From assembly GCA_017311185.1 (NCBI GenBank), contig JAESUZ010003097.1, positions 1 to 64,000 on the forward strand: DNA of 64,000 nucleotides. The letters are read 5' to 3'. The notes beneath the pieces were generated by a model. The model ran no database searches. It had not been told where the DNA came from and worked only from the letters and a program-made list of their open reading frames with translations. Shown here piece after piece: positions 22,445-35,129 of the stretch. The position numbers and the translations under genes were made by a program. The stretch comes from Proteles cristata cristata (taxonomy: Eukaryota > Chordata > Mammalia > Carnivora > Hyaenidae). The first letter of the stretch is position 1. Every line of letters starts with the position of its first letter.

Positions 22445-22998
22445 TCAATTCTGATTTTTCAGCAGAAAGTTTATAGGCCAGAAGGGAGTGGCATGATATA
22501 TTCAAAGTGCTGAAAGGAAAGAACCTACAACCAAGAATACTCTGCCCAGAAATTCTCTCCATCAGAATCAAAAGAAAGATAAAAAGTTTCTCAAACAAAA
22601 GTAAAATAGTATATTACTCTAAATCAGCTTTGCAAGAAATGTTAGAAAGACTTCTTAAAATGAAAAAGACAATGATACAAGTACATGTAAGAAAACTATG
22701 AATAAAAAGATGTAAAATATGACATTATATCCATAAAATGTAGAGGAGGAAGTAAAAAATAAGTTTTGAAAGAATATATTTGAATGTTTGAACTGAAAAT
22801 ACCATCATCTTCATATAGATTGCTATATACATAGGAAGTTATATATTCATACCATGGTAATCATGAACCTAAAATATATAATAAATACACAAAAGTTATA
22901 GAGAAAGAAACCCTAACATAACAGTACAGAAATGCATCAATCACAAAGGAAGAGAGCAAGAGAAGAAAGGAAGAGATGAAAATTATAAAAACAACTGG

Positions 22999-23190
22999 AG
23001 GGGCACCTGGATGGCTCAGTAGATTGAGTGCCCAACTTCAGCTCAGGTAATGACCTCATGGCTTGTGGTTTTAGCTCTGCATTGGGCTCTGTGCCGACAG
23101 CTCAGAGCCTGGAGCCTGCTTCTGATTCTGTCTCCTTCTCTCTCTGTCCCTGCCCCCTCTCTCAAAAATAAACACTAAGTTTTTTTTTTT
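22999..23190 (+). mobile_element. SINEC_Fc-type SINE (older)
   Basis: Head aggggcacctggatggctca, tail ctctcaaaaataaacacta plus a T-rich stretch. TSD not clear. Confidence 0.85.
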
Positions 23191-23873
23191 AACTAACAAA
23201 ATGGCAATACATACATACTTGTAAATAATTACTTTAAATGTAAATGGCTTAAATATTCCAATAAAAAAGATAGGGTGACTGAATAGATTTTTAAAAAGAC
23301 CTATCTGTATGCTGCCTGGTATAGACTCACCTCAGACCTAAAAGTATATACAAACTGAAAATGAAGGTATAGAAAAGCATTTACCATGTAACTTGGAATG
23401 AAGAAGAAAGGAGTGATCATACTTATGTCAAACAAAAATAATTTAAAATAAAGACTGTAAAATGAAAATAAGCACATTACATAATGATAAAGAGATCAAT
23501 TTAACAAGAAGATGTAGCAATTGTAAATATTTATAAAACAAATACATAAAACAAATATTAATGTATACCATGGGAGAAAATTATGGTAGTACAATAATAG
23601 TAGGAAATTTTAACACCCCACTTACATCAATATATATATCATGTAAGAAAAAAATCAATAAAATAATTGGCTTTTAATGACTCAGTAGACCAAATGCTCC
23701 AACCAGATGTATACAGACCTTTCCATCCAAAAACAGAATACATATTCATTTCAAGTGTAAGTGGAACATTCTTCAGAATAGATCACAGGTTAGGCTACAA
23801 AACAAATACCACTAAATTTAACAAAACTGAAATCACATCATACTTCCTTTCTGACCATAGCAGCATGAAACTT

Positions 23874-24088
23874 TTTTTAAATATTTTTATTTATTTCTAG
23901 GAGAGAGAGAGAGAGAGAGAGCGTGAGCAGGAGGGTCAGAGAGAGAGGGAGTCACAGACTGAAACAGGCTCCAGGCTCTGAGCTGGCAGTCAGCACAGAG
24001 CCCGACGCGGGGCTCGAACCCATGAACCGTGAGATCATGACCCAAGCGAAAGTCGGACGCCCAACCGACTATGCCACCCAGGCGCCCC
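23874..24088 (-). mobile_element. SINEC_Fc-type SINE (young) in L1-D endonuclease
   Basis: Inverted. Short TSD tgaaactt at 23866-23873 and 24089-24096. It splits the DHSSMKL...LEINH segment of the endonuclease. Confidence 0.92.
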
Positions 24089-24390
24089 TGAAACTTGAAA
24101 TAAATCACAAGAAAATAACTGTAAAAACACAAACACATGGCGGCCAAACAAAAACTAAACGACCAATGAGTCAATGAAGCAATCAAAGTTGAAATAAAAA
24201 ATTATTAGTGACAAATTAAAATGGAAATACATCAGTCAAATTCCTTGAGACACAGTGAAAACAGTTATAAGGAAATCTGTACTGACATAAGTGCAATTCA
24301 AGAAACCAGAGAAAAAGCTCAAATAAACAATGTAATTTAAAATCTAAAAGATCTAGAGAAAGAATAGTCCAAGTGACATGACATAGAGAC

Positions 24391-24392
24391 AA

Positions 24393-24440
<48 letters not shown>

Positions 24441-24461
24441 AAAAAAGAAAGAAAGAAAAAT
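24391..24461. repeat. (GAAA)n microsatellite
   Basis: About 17 units with one A-rich interruption, within L1-D. Confidence 0.95.
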
Positions 24462-24980
24462 AAAGACAAAAGTAAATGAAACCGAGAGGTGGTCCTTTGA
24501 AAAGATAAACAAAATTGATAAACCCTTAGCCAGACTGATGACAAAAAACCTTTAGCTAGACTCAGATGAAAGATCCAAATAAATAAACTTAGAAATGAAA
24601 GAGGTGAACTAAAAGCTGAAACAACATTAATACAAAAGATTATAAGAGAATTCTACACAAATCATATGCCAACAAATTGGACAACACAGAAATGGATAAA
24701 TTCCTAGAAACATACAACCTTCGAAAAAGGAATCAGGAAGAATTAAGCAATCTAAACAGATCAATTAATAGTAATATAATTTAATCAGTAATCAAAAACC
24801 TGACAAAATATAAGTGCCCAGGATCAAATGAATTCATTAGTAAATTCTTTGGAATACTTAAAGCAGAATTAACACTTGTTCTTCTAAATCTATTTCAAAT
24901 AATAGAAGATGAAGTGAAGCTTCCAAACATATTCTACAAGGTCAACATTCTCCTAATACCAAACTAGAAAAAGATACCAA

Positions 24981-25042
24981 AAAGGAAGGAAGGAAGGAAG
25001 GAAGGAAGGAAAGGAAGGAAAGGAAGGAAAAAAGGAAGGAAG
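24981..25042. repeat. (GGAA)n microsatellite
   Basis: About 14 ggaa units with small interruptions, within L1-D ORF2. Confidence 0.95.
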
Positions 25043-26148
25043 ACTGTAGGCCAATATTTCTGATGAACATAGACACAAATATTTTCAACAAAATATTAAC
25101 AAAACACATTTAGCAATACATTAAAAAATTAAAAAGATCATTCACTGCAACCAAGTGGGACTCATTCCAGGGATGAAAAGATGGTTCAGTATTTCCAAGT
25201 CAATCAATGTGATATACCATATCAATAAAACAAATAAAAGTTATATGATTATTTCAAATGATGCAGAAAAAGCATTTGACAAAATTCAACATTCAATCAT
25301 GATAAAAACTCTCAACAAAGTGGATTTAGGGAGAACATACTTCAACATCATAAAGACCATATATGAAAAACCCACAGCTAGCATCATAAGCAAGGTGATC
25401 TTTAAATGGATCCTCTAAGGGATGTGCCATCTATCAAGACTTTTATTGAACATCACATTGGAAGTCCTAGCTTCAGCAATCAGAAAAGGAAAGGGAGACA
25501 TCCATACTGGCAAGGAAGAATTTATATGGTCATTATTTGAAGATGACATGACACTATACATAGAAAACTCCAAAGATTCCACAAAAAAAACTTTAGGAAG
25601 TAAAAGGGAATTCAATAAAATTGTAGCATACAAAGTCAAAACCCCAAAATTGGTTTCATTTTTACATACTAATAATGTAGTAGGAGAAAGAGAAATTAAG
25701 AAAACAATTCCATTTACAGTTAGACACACACAAACTAGGAATAAACTTAACAAAGGAGGTAAAGGACATATACATGGAAAACTACAAACAACTGATGAAA
25801 GAAATTGAAGACAACACAAAGGAAAAAATATTTTATGCTCATAGATTGGAAGAACTAATGTTGTTAAAATGTCCATACTGTCAAGAGCAATCTACAGATT
25901 CAATGTCATCCATATCAAAATACACACAGCATTTTTCACAGAACTAGACGAATAGCATTAAAATGTGTATGGAACCACAAAAGACCCCAAAGAGCCAAAA
26001 TAATCTCAGGAAAGAAAAAGAAATCTGAAGGTATCACAATCCAGAATTTCACAATATACTACAAAGTCATAGTCATCACAACAGTATGGTAAAGTCACAG
26101 AGACAGATGCATAGCTGAATAGAACAGAATAGAAAGCCCAGAAAAGAG

Positions 26149-26150
<2 letters not shown>

Positions 26151-26196
<46 letters not shown>

Positions 26197-26218
26197 GAGA
26201 CAGAGAGAGAGAGAGAGA
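26151..26218. repeat. (GA)n microsatellite at an L1/L1 boundary
   Basis: About 33 GA units with two ACA interruptions. It separates truncated L1-D from the 5' UTR of L1-C. Confidence 0.95.
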
Positions 26219-29200
26219 TTGCACAAGGAAATACACAAGGAGAACAGTTCACTTCCACAAAGTCATTGGCTGCAAAAAGAGAAGAGCTGATTTTCATGAA
26301 TTTTTGCAACCAGTGGGGCTCAAAGACTGGAATTTTAAAGATTACCAGGCTTGGCTGGGAAAGAACCCTGAGAGTGCTGCCCTACTTCTGGAGAGAAAGG
26401 CAGGCAAACAACCCTGGGGCTGATAGCATGATGTGAGGATCATCTAAGGCACATAAAGAAGAGACTGCTCTTATTGGAGCTCATCTGTGAGAGGTGACAC
26501 TCACAGATGTCTCTTTGGGGACAAAAGAGCCAGTGGGTGTCATTTCCCTCTCCCACCCCTCAGCATAGGCATGGAGATGCCTGCTAAAGGCTTTCACCCT
26601 GACAGGGTCTAATCAGCATACTTCCTCCAAGTCCCATGACCCAATACTCTAGTGTGATTGCCCTTTTTGGTCAAACCTGCATCTGTCCCAGCACGGCAAG
26701 ACCCTCACCCAGGTTAGTGTAGGCTTTTGCCACAGAATGTCCCTAGAGTTTGAAGTTTTAAAAGACAGCAGGCTTTGCCCAAAGTGCACAACAATGCTCC
26801 AAGCAGGCAAGCAACCAGGAGATAGACAGCTTGAAAATGGTAATTTGAAAAATGCCTGGGAGGCACAAGGGGGAGGTAATTCACTCTTCTGGGAGTGCTG
26901 CCTTGAGAGAAACAAGCATGGAGACACCGGACCAGGGACAAAGAAGGTAGCTGGTGCCATGTCTCTCCTCCACCATTTCAGCATAAGCCAGTTTCAGTAA
27001 TTGGCACAGCGCCAAAACTGGCTACCTGACATGCTTCCATTAAGTCCCATCCCCCTGCATTCTGCTGTTACTGTTTTTCTCAGGTTAAGTGTGCTTAAGA
27101 CCCAGCAGAGTGGCCCCCTTCTCCAGAAGACCAGCAGAAACACTTGCACATGCCATGTCCCTAGAAGAGAGACTTTTGCAAGGCTTCAGTTCTAGTGGAA
27201 GTAGCATCTAGGGTACACCTAGAAGCAAACTAGAGCACACCTAGACTTTTGCAAGGTGTACACCTAGTTAAAATTCACCATAGTTAGCTCAAACTCCAAA
27301 CACTCCCAACTGAAGTCAAGGAGAAACTCTGCAGAGGACTGATCTGAGGGAAAAAGGAGCCAAAAAAAAAAGGCAGCATACACCAGAGACACTTCCTGAA
27401 GTTCCAGGCTTTGGACAATATATGACCTCTTCTTCATAAAGCCATTACACTTGGAAGCAAAAAAAATAACAGGCTTTTCTAACACAGAGAATACAGAGAC
27501 CTAAGCAAAATGGCAAAAGAGAGGAATGCATCTCAAAGGAAAGAACAAGGAAAGGTCATGGAAAGAGATCTAATGAAAAACAGTTGTAAGTAATATGGCT
27601 GATGTAGAATTTAAAGCAACAGTCACAAGGGTACTGGCTGGGCCTGAGAAAAGTATGGAAGATACCAGGGTACCCTTACCACAGAGATAAAACAGTTAAA
27701 AAAAAAACAGTCAGAAATGAAAAAAAATACACTAACTGAGACTTTAAACTGACTGTAATGACCACAAGGCTAGAAGAAGTAGAAGAATGAATAAGTGATG
27801 TAGAAGATAAGACTAATGAAAGTAATGAAGCTAAACAAGAGGAAAAGAATTATGGATCACGAGAATACACTTAGGGAACTCAGTGCCACCATCAAACAGT
27901 AACATCCATATTATAGAGTCCCAGAAAAAGGAGTAGAAGATTTAGTTGAGGATATAATAGCTGAAAGCTTACCTAATCTAGGAGGAAAACAGACATCTAG
28001 ATCCTGGAGACAAAGGGAACTCCCAGTAAAGTCAGCAAAAGCAGGCCAAGCCACCAAGACATATTACAACACCAAGACATACTGTAATTAAACTTGAAAA
28101 ATATAACGACAAAGCAAAATATCTTAAAAGCAGCAAGAAAAAAGAAATCCACAACTTATAAGGGAAGACCCATAAGGCTAGCTGCAGGTCTTTCCACAGA
28201 AACTTGCCAACCTAGAAGGGAGAGGCACGATATATTCAACATGCTGAATGGAAAAAGTCTGCATCAAGAATACTCTATCCAGGAAGGCTATTATTCAGAG
28301 TAGAAGAATAACTAAACAGTTTCCCAGACAAACAAAACTTAAAGGAATTTGTGACAGCTAAACTAACCCTGCAGAAAATATTAAAGAGGAGTTTGGGAAA
28401 GAAAGACCAAAAGTGACAAAGATGAGAAATGAACAGAGAAAATTTCCAGAAACAAAAAGAAATAAAATGACACTAAATATATATCTATCAATAACTATTC
28501 TGACTCTGAGTGGACTAAATGCTCCAATCAAAAGACATAGGGTGTCAGAGTGGATTAAAAAAAAAAACCATAAATCGTACCTACAAAAGATTCATTTTAG
28601 GCCTAAAGATATCTGCATACTGAATTTTAGGGAATGGAGAAACATTTATAATGCAAATGGAGGTGAAAAGAAAGCCAGAGTAGCAATACTTATATCAGAC
28701 AAGCTAGATTATACCAATGACTACAACAAGAAACGAAAAAGGACATTATATCATAATAAAGGGGACTATCCAACAAGATCTAACAATTATAAATATTTAT
28801 GACCCCAATATGAAAACACCCCAATATAAGAATCAATTAATAACAAACATAAAGAAACTCGTTGATAATACTATTGGGGGACATTAACACACCACTTATG
28901 TCAAAGGGCAGATCATCTAAGCAGAAAATCAACAAGGAAATAAGGGCTTTGAATGACACTGGATCAAATGAACTTAACAGATATTTTCAGAACATTCCAT
29001 CCCAAAGCAGCCGAATACACATTCTTTTTGAATGCACATGGTACATTCTCCAGAATAGATCACATACTAAGTCACAAATCTGACCTCAATAAGTACAGAA
29101 ATTTTGAGACCACACCACGCTTATTTTCTGACTACAATGCTATGAAACTTGAATTCTACCACAAGAAAGAATTTGTAAAGACAACAAATATATGGTAGTT

Positions 29201-29229
29201 AAACAACATGCTAGTAAAGAATGAATGGG

Positions 29230-29452
29230 GGTGGGGGGGCGATGCCTGGGTGGTTCAGTTAATTATCTGACTTTGGCTCAGGTCATGATCTCACGGTTCG
29301 TAGGTTCGAGCCCCTCATCGGGTTCTGTGCTGACAGCTCAGAGCCTGGAGCCTGCTTTGTATTTTGTGTCCCCCTCTCTCCCTGCCCCTCCCATGCTCAC
29401 AGTGTCTCTCTGACCCCCCAAAAATGAATAAAGACGTTAAGAAATTAAAAAA
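29230..29452 (+). mobile_element. SINEC_Fc-type SINE (older) in L1-C
   Basis: TSD aaagaatgaatggg at 29216-29229 and 29453-29466. The head is gatgcctgggtggttcag after a G run. Confidence 0.92.
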
Positions 29453-30063
29453 AAAGAATGAATGGGTAAACCAGGAAATCAAATAAGAAATTTAAAAAAT
29501 ACATGACAAATGAAAATGAAAACACGACAGTCAAAAATCTTTGGGATGCAGCAAAAGCTGTCATAAGCAGGAAATATATATCAATACAGACCTACTTCAA
29601 GAAGCAAGAATAACCTCAAATACAAAATCTAACCTTACACCTAAAGGAGTTAGAAAAAGAACAATGAGCAAACCTTAAAGCCAGCAGAAGCAGTAAAATT
29701 AAATGAATTAAAGCATAAATAAATGACACAGAAACTAAAATTAAAAAAAAAATAGCAGAACAGATTAAATAAACCAGGCTGGCTCCTTGAAAAAAATAAT
29801 GAAATTGATAATCCCCTAGCTAGATTTACCAAAAAGAAAATGAACCAAATAGATTCACAAATGAGAGAGGAGAAATGACAACCAACATGACAGAAATACA
29901 AACAATTGTAAGAGAATATAATTAAAAATTATATGCCAACAAATTAGACATTATGGAGAAAAATCAATTTCTAGAGACATATAATTAACAAAAGAAATAG
30001 AAAACTTGAACAGACTGATATCCATCAAAGAAGTTAAATCACTAATCAGAAACCTCTCAAGAT

Positions 30064-30290
30064 GAGGCACCTGGGTGGCTCAGTTGGTTAACTGTCCAAC
30101 TTCACCTCAGGTCATGATCTCACGGTTCATAGGTTTGAGCCCCGCATCAGGTTCTGTGCTGACAATTCAGAGCCTGGAGGCTGCTTCAGATTCTGTGTCT
30201 CCCTCTCTGTCCCTCCTCTGCTCCCGTTCTGTCTCTCTCTGTCTCTAAAAAATAAATATACATTTAAAAAAAAACTTAAAAAAACTCCCA
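30064..30290 (+). mobile_element. SINEC_Fc-type SINE (older) in L1-C
   Basis: Head gaggcacctgggtggctcag, tail ctctaaaaaataaatataca. The flanks aaacctctcaaga and aaaactcccaata look like a decayed TSD. Confidence 0.87.
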
Positions 30291-30483
30291 ATATACAAAA
30301 GTCCAGGGCCAGATCTCTTCACAGGGGAATTCTACCAGACATTTAAAGAACAGTCAATACCTATTCTTCTCAAACTATTCCAAAAAATAGAAATGGAAGG
30401 AAACCTTCCAAATTTATTCTATGAGGCCAGCATTACTCTAATTCCAAAACCAAATAAAGATTTGACCAAAAAATAGAATTACA

Positions 30484-31027
30484 TATGGTATTTGTCTTTC
30501 TCTGCCTGACTTATTTCGCTCAGCATAACAAGGAGGATTAGGAGGAACTTAACGGAGGACCAAGGAGGAGAAGAATGGGAGAAATAGTAGGGGAGACGGA
30601 GAGAGGCAAACCATGAAAGACTCTTGAATACTGAGGGGCGCCTGGGTGGCTTAGTCGGGTAAGCGTCCGACTTTCGCTTAGGTCATGAACTCGTAGTTCG
30701 TGGGTTCGAGCCCCGCGTCGGGCTCTGTGCTGACTGCCAGCTCAGAGCCTGGAGCCTGTTTCAGTCTGTGACTCCCTCTCTCTCTGACCCTCCCCTGTTT
30801 ATGCTCTCTCTGTCTCTCCTAGAAATAAAATAAAAAACATTAAAAAAAAAAAAGACTCTTGAATACTGAGAACAAACTGAGGACTGATGGGTGTGTGGGG
30901 GAGGAGGACACTTGTTGGGATGAGCACTGGGTGTTATATGGAAACCAAGTTGACAATAAACTAATTATAAAAATAAATAAATAAATACATAAGTATAAAT
31001 CAAAATAACAAATAAAATAAAACTTGA
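30484..31027 (+). mobile_element. Small twin-primed L1 3' UTR insertion in L1-C
   Basis: A perfect 16-bp TSD aaaaaatagaattaca at 30468-30483 and 31028-31043 flanks it. Inside, 30484-30530 is antisense (end of ORF2/3' UTR) and 30531-31027 is sense 3' UTR with an A-rich tail. A young SINE (30635-30850) lies inside the sense part. The 3' UTR matches the young L1-P and L1-G type. Confidence 0.92.
30635..30850 (+). mobile_element. SINEC_Fc-type SINE (young) inside the small L1 insertion
   Basis: Perfect 19-bp TSD aaagactcttgaatactga at 30616-30634 and 30851-30869. Confidence 0.97.
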
Positions 31028-32587
31028 AAAAAATAGAATTACAGGCCAATATCCCTGATGAACATAGATGAAAATATTCTCAATAAAATACTAGCAACTT
31101 GAATTCAAAAGTGCATAAAAAGAATCATTCAATAGGATTAAGCGAAATTTATTCCTGGGCTGCAAGAGTGTTTCAGTATTCACAGATCAATCAATGCGAT
31201 ATACCACATTAAGAAAGGATAAGGACCGTATGATCTCTTCAATAGATGCAGAAAAAACATTTGACAAAGACAACATCCATTCTTTATGAAATCTATGAAT
31301 AAAAGAGACAGAAGGAACATATCTCAACATCATAAAAGCCATATGCAAAAAACCCACAGCTAATATCACCATCAATGGGGAAAAACTGAGAGCTTTTCCT
31401 CTACAATCAGGAATAAGACAGGAATGTAGAGTCTTGCCACTGTTATTTAGCATAGTACTGGAAATCCTAGCTTCAGCAATCAAAAATAAAAGGTATCAAA
31501 ATTGACAAGGAAGTAGTATAATTTTTATATTTGCAAATGACATGATACTCTATATAGAAATCCCAAAAGACTCTTCCTCAACGTTTCTAGAACAGATACA
31601 TGATTTCATCAAAGTCACAGGATACAAAATCAATGTACATAAATCCGTTGCATTTCTACACAACAATAATTAAGCAATAGAAAGAGAAATCAATGCATCA
31701 ATCTCATACAAACCCTTACAACCAAAACTTATATCTGGGAATAAACCTAACCAAAGAGGTAAAAGATATATAATCTGAAAATTATAAAACATTGGTGAAA
31801 TAAATTGAAATTGAAGAGGACACGAAGAAATGGAAAAATATTCCATGCTCATGGATTCTAAGAACAGCATTGTTAAAATGTCTATATTCCACAAAGCAAA
31901 GTACTTCTTTAATGCAATCCCTATCAAAATACCACCAACATTTTTCACAGAGGTAGAGCAAACAATCCTAAAATTGTTATGGGACCACAAACATTTCTGA
32001 ATAGCCAAGGCAATCTTGAAAAAGAAAATCAAAGCTAAAGGCCTCATAATCCCAGGCTTCAAGCTATATTACAAAGTTGTAGTGATAAAGACAGTATGGT
32101 ACTGGCACAAAAACAGACACATAGATTAAGAGAATAAAATAGAAAACCCAGAAATGAACCCACAGCTATATGATCAACTAATCTTTGAGGAAGCAGAAAA
32201 GAATATCCAATGGAAAAAAGATAGTCTCTTCAACAAATGATGTTGGGAAAACTGGATAGCAACATCCAAAAAATAAATAAATAAAATAAATAAAATGGAA
32301 ACCTTTTTACACGTTCTACAAAAGAAAAAGAAAATTCGAAATGGATAAAAGAACTAAATATGAGATAGCTATTAAAATTCTAGAGGAAAACATAGGCAGT
32401 AACCTCTTCGGCATTGTCTGTAGCAACTTCTTACTATACATGTGTCCTGAGGCAAGGAAAACAACAGCAAAAATAAACTACTGGGACTTGACCAAAATAA
32501 TAATCTCCACAGGAAAGTAAACAATCAACAAAATTAAAAGGCAATCTATAGAATGGTATAAGATATTATCAAATGACATATTTTCTA

Positions 32588-32804
32588 AAAATTTTTTTAA
32601 TGTTTTATTTATTTCCAGGAGAGAGAGAGAGACAGCGTGAGCAGGGGAGGGTCAGAGAGAGAGGGAGTCACAGACTGAAACAGGCTCCAGGCTCTGAGCT
32701 GGCAGTCAGCACAGAGCCCGACGCTGGGCTCAAACCCACGAACCGCGAGATCATGACCTAAGCGAAAGTCGGACGCTTAACCGACTAAGCCACCCAGGCG
32801 CCCC
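32588..32804 (-). mobile_element. SINEC_Fc-type SINE (young) in L1-C
   Basis: Inverted. Perfect 19-bp TSD tcaaatgacatattttcta at 32569-32587 and 32805-32823. Confidence 0.97.
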
Positions 32805-33298
32805 TCAAATGACATATTTTCTAATGGGATAGTATCCAATCTACATAAAGTATATGTAAAAATGAAAAACCATAAAACATATAATCTAGTAAAAATGGGC
32901 AGAAGACATGAATACATTTTTCCAAAGATGACATATAGATGGTCAGCAGACACATGAAAATATATTCAATTTTGCTCATCATCACAGAAATACAAATCAA
33001 AATTACAATGAGATATCACCTCACACTTTCAAGAATGGCTAAAATTAACACAGAAAAGAACAAGTGTTGGCGAGGATGCAGAGTAAGAGGAACCCTCTTA
33101 TACTGCTAGTGGGAATGCAAACTGGTGCAGCCACTGTGGAAAACAGTATGGAGGTTCCTGAAAACATTGAAAATAGAACTGAGCTCTGATCCAGCAATTG
33201 CACTACTAGGCATTTTCTCAAAGGATACAAAAATACAGATTTGAAGGTGTACATGCACCCTGATGTTTATAGCAGCCTTATCAAGAATAGCCAAGCTA

Positions 33299-33506
33299 GG
33301 GGCGCCAGGGTGACTCAGTTGGTTGAGTGTCCAACTTCGACTCAGGTCATGATCCTACCATCTGTGGGTTCGAGCCCCATGTCTGGCTCTGTGCTGAGAG
33401 CTTAGCGCCTGGAGCCTGCTTCAGATTCTGTCTCCCTCTCTCTCTGACCCTCCCCCACTCGCTTTCTGTCTCTGTCTCTCAAAATAAAGACATAAAAATT
33501 TAAAAA
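33299..33506 (+). mobile_element. SINEC_Fc-type SINE (older) in L1-C
   Basis: TSD aagaatagccaagcta at 33283-33298 and 33507-33522. The body has older-type gcttcagattctgtctccc. Confidence 0.95.
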
Positions 33507-33990
33507 AAGAATAGCCAAGCTATGGAGAGATCACAAATGTCCATCAACTGTTGAATGGATAAACAAGATGTGCTGTGTATATACAATGGAATATTACTAA
33601 GCCACAAAAAAGAATGAAGTCTTGCCATTTGCAAAAATGTGGATGTAAGTGGAGAGTATTAGGCTAATTAAAGTTAAGTGAGTCAGAGAAAGACAAATTC
33701 CATACGATTTCACTAATATATTTAATTAAAAAAAAACAATACAGATGAGCATGGTCGGGGGTGAAAGAGATATAGACCATGCGACAGACTATGGAGAAGA
33801 AACTGAAGCTTACTGGAAGGGAGGTAGGCCAGGGGATGGTTTATATAGGTGCTGGGTATTTCAGAAGGCAATTGTTGAGATGAGCACTAGGTATTGTATG
33901 TAAGTGATGATTCACTAAATTCTACACCTGAAATTTACTTCACTGTATTGTTAACTAACTGAAATTTCAATAAAAACTTAAAAAAATATA

Positions 33991-34139
33991 TTTACACTAT
34001 AACTAGTCATGCACAAGAGAGGCTACTAAACTACAATATTGGAAACAAATTCCCTATTAATTTTTTTTATAAAATATACCTAACATAGTCCAAAGTAAAA
34101 CTGGATACAAATTATTGTCTTAATGACATATCTGTCTTT
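33991..34139. other. Unique AT-rich intron sequence
   Basis: No gene or named repeat. Confidence 0.45.
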
Positions 34140-34290
34140 TTATTTTATTTTTTACAATTTTATTGAGATGTGATTGGCATATAACATTGCATTATTCCAA
34201 GATGTGCAGAATAACAATTCAATATATGTATACATTGTGAAATTATTACCACAGTATGTTTAGTTAACATCAATCACAAGTTAACGTGTT
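34140..34290 (-). mobile_element. Old L1 3' UTR fragment (L1M type)
   Basis: Antisense: tttattgagatgtgattggc, then tatgtatacattgtgaaatt and accacagtatgtttagttaa. Related to the fragment at 20095-20230. Confidence 0.65.
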
Positions 34291-34885
34291 GGAAAAAATA
34301 GAATTACTTTTCTCACTTATCAGGAGTAATGATTTTAAGAATATATAGGACTGTATACTTTAGAAGTAGGTGCATGTGTGAATAGAGATTGGGATGGTTG
34401 GTGCTTTTATAGAAAAAAGTGCAGTAGTAACAAAACAATGCAGCAACAACAGTTGGCCAAAAACAGTCTTGATTCCTTCTAACATTTTTAGTCATTATTA
34501 CTGACTTTATTAGTGAAAACTTCAAAGAATGCACATTAACATAAAATAACAATGGACTGAAAATTAGTGTTTTTTTTTCCAAGATTACCTACAGAATAAA
34601 ATAAATATAATGTACATTCTTTGGTAAGTTGTTTTTGGATGTGAACTGCATCCAGATTTCTCTAGCTATGGTTTATGTTTTCATGAAATCAGATTTCATA
34701 ATTCATGTGAGATATTATAAAATCTAGGAATATATTTTTCTCTTTGGGTGACTTAATTTGAGTCATCCGCAAACACTCTTGTTATTTCTAAACATTTGCT
34801 AGGGTAAGTTTACTCCCCCAAAATGATTTTTCCTTGTATTGGTGGTCGTATTATTTTATAGATAGATTAGGAAGGGCCAGAATTG
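34291..34885. other. Unique intron sequence
   Basis: AT-rich; no coding potential, RNA gene or repeat recognised. Confidence 0.5.
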
Positions 34886-34901
34886 AGAATACTGTACTTT
34901 T

Positions 34902-35113
34902 TTTAAATTTTTATTTATTTCTAGGAGAGAGAGAGAGAGACAGCGTGAGCAGGGGAGGGTCAGAGAGAGAGGGAGTCACAGACTGAAATAGGCTCCAGGC
35001 TCTGAGCTGGCAGTCAGCACAGAGCCCGACGCGGGGCTCGAACCCACGAACCGCGAGATCATGACCTAAGCGAAAGTCAGACACTTAACCGACTAAGCCA
35101 CCCAGGCGCCCCA
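34902..35113 (-). mobile_element. SINEC_Fc-type SINE (young)
   Basis: Inverted. 16-bp TSD agaatactgtactttt at 34886-34901 and 35114-35129. In unique intron. Confidence 0.96.
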
Positions 35114-35129
35114 AGAATACTGTACTTTT

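Larger units (their letters stand above)
22445..26150 (+). mobile_element. L1-D sense part: ORF1 C terminus to ORF2
   Basis: Begins in ORF1 (DFSAESL, ARREWHDIFKVLKGKNLQPR). It then runs through the ORF1-ORF2 linker, endonuclease (about 23180-24150), RT ([20 protein letters not shown] near 25210-25270) and thumb, and stops in ORF2 at NRIESPEK. The RT catalytic motif reads FEDD (near 25538). Carries SINEs at 22999 and 23874 and GAAA/GGAA simple repeats. Many stops. Confidence 0.82.
26219..33990 (+). mobile_element. L1-C, old near-full-length plus-strand L1
   Basis: 5' UTR 26219-27510, ORF1 about 27515-28430, ORF2 about 28470-33600, 3' UTR to 33990 with AATAAA at 33969-33974 and a short A tail. 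Markers: ORF1 RRERHDIFNMLNGKSLHQ near 28210-28260; endonuclease LLGDINTPLMS near 28870 and SDYNAMKLEF near 29130; RT motif FANDM (FADD with D to N) near 31530. Broken by many stops, five SINEs (29230, 30064, 30635, 32588, 33299) and an L1 insertion (30484-31027), so it is older than all of those. Confidence 0.85.

Noticed and set aside
24391..24461. Regular repeats that could be mistaken for a CRISPR-like array
   Set aside because: Pure tetranucleotide microsatellite without spacers.
26260..27500. GC-richer open frames (for example 26737-27000) that might be an exon cluster
   Set aside because: The stretch is the 5' UTR of L1-C and leads directly into its ORF1.
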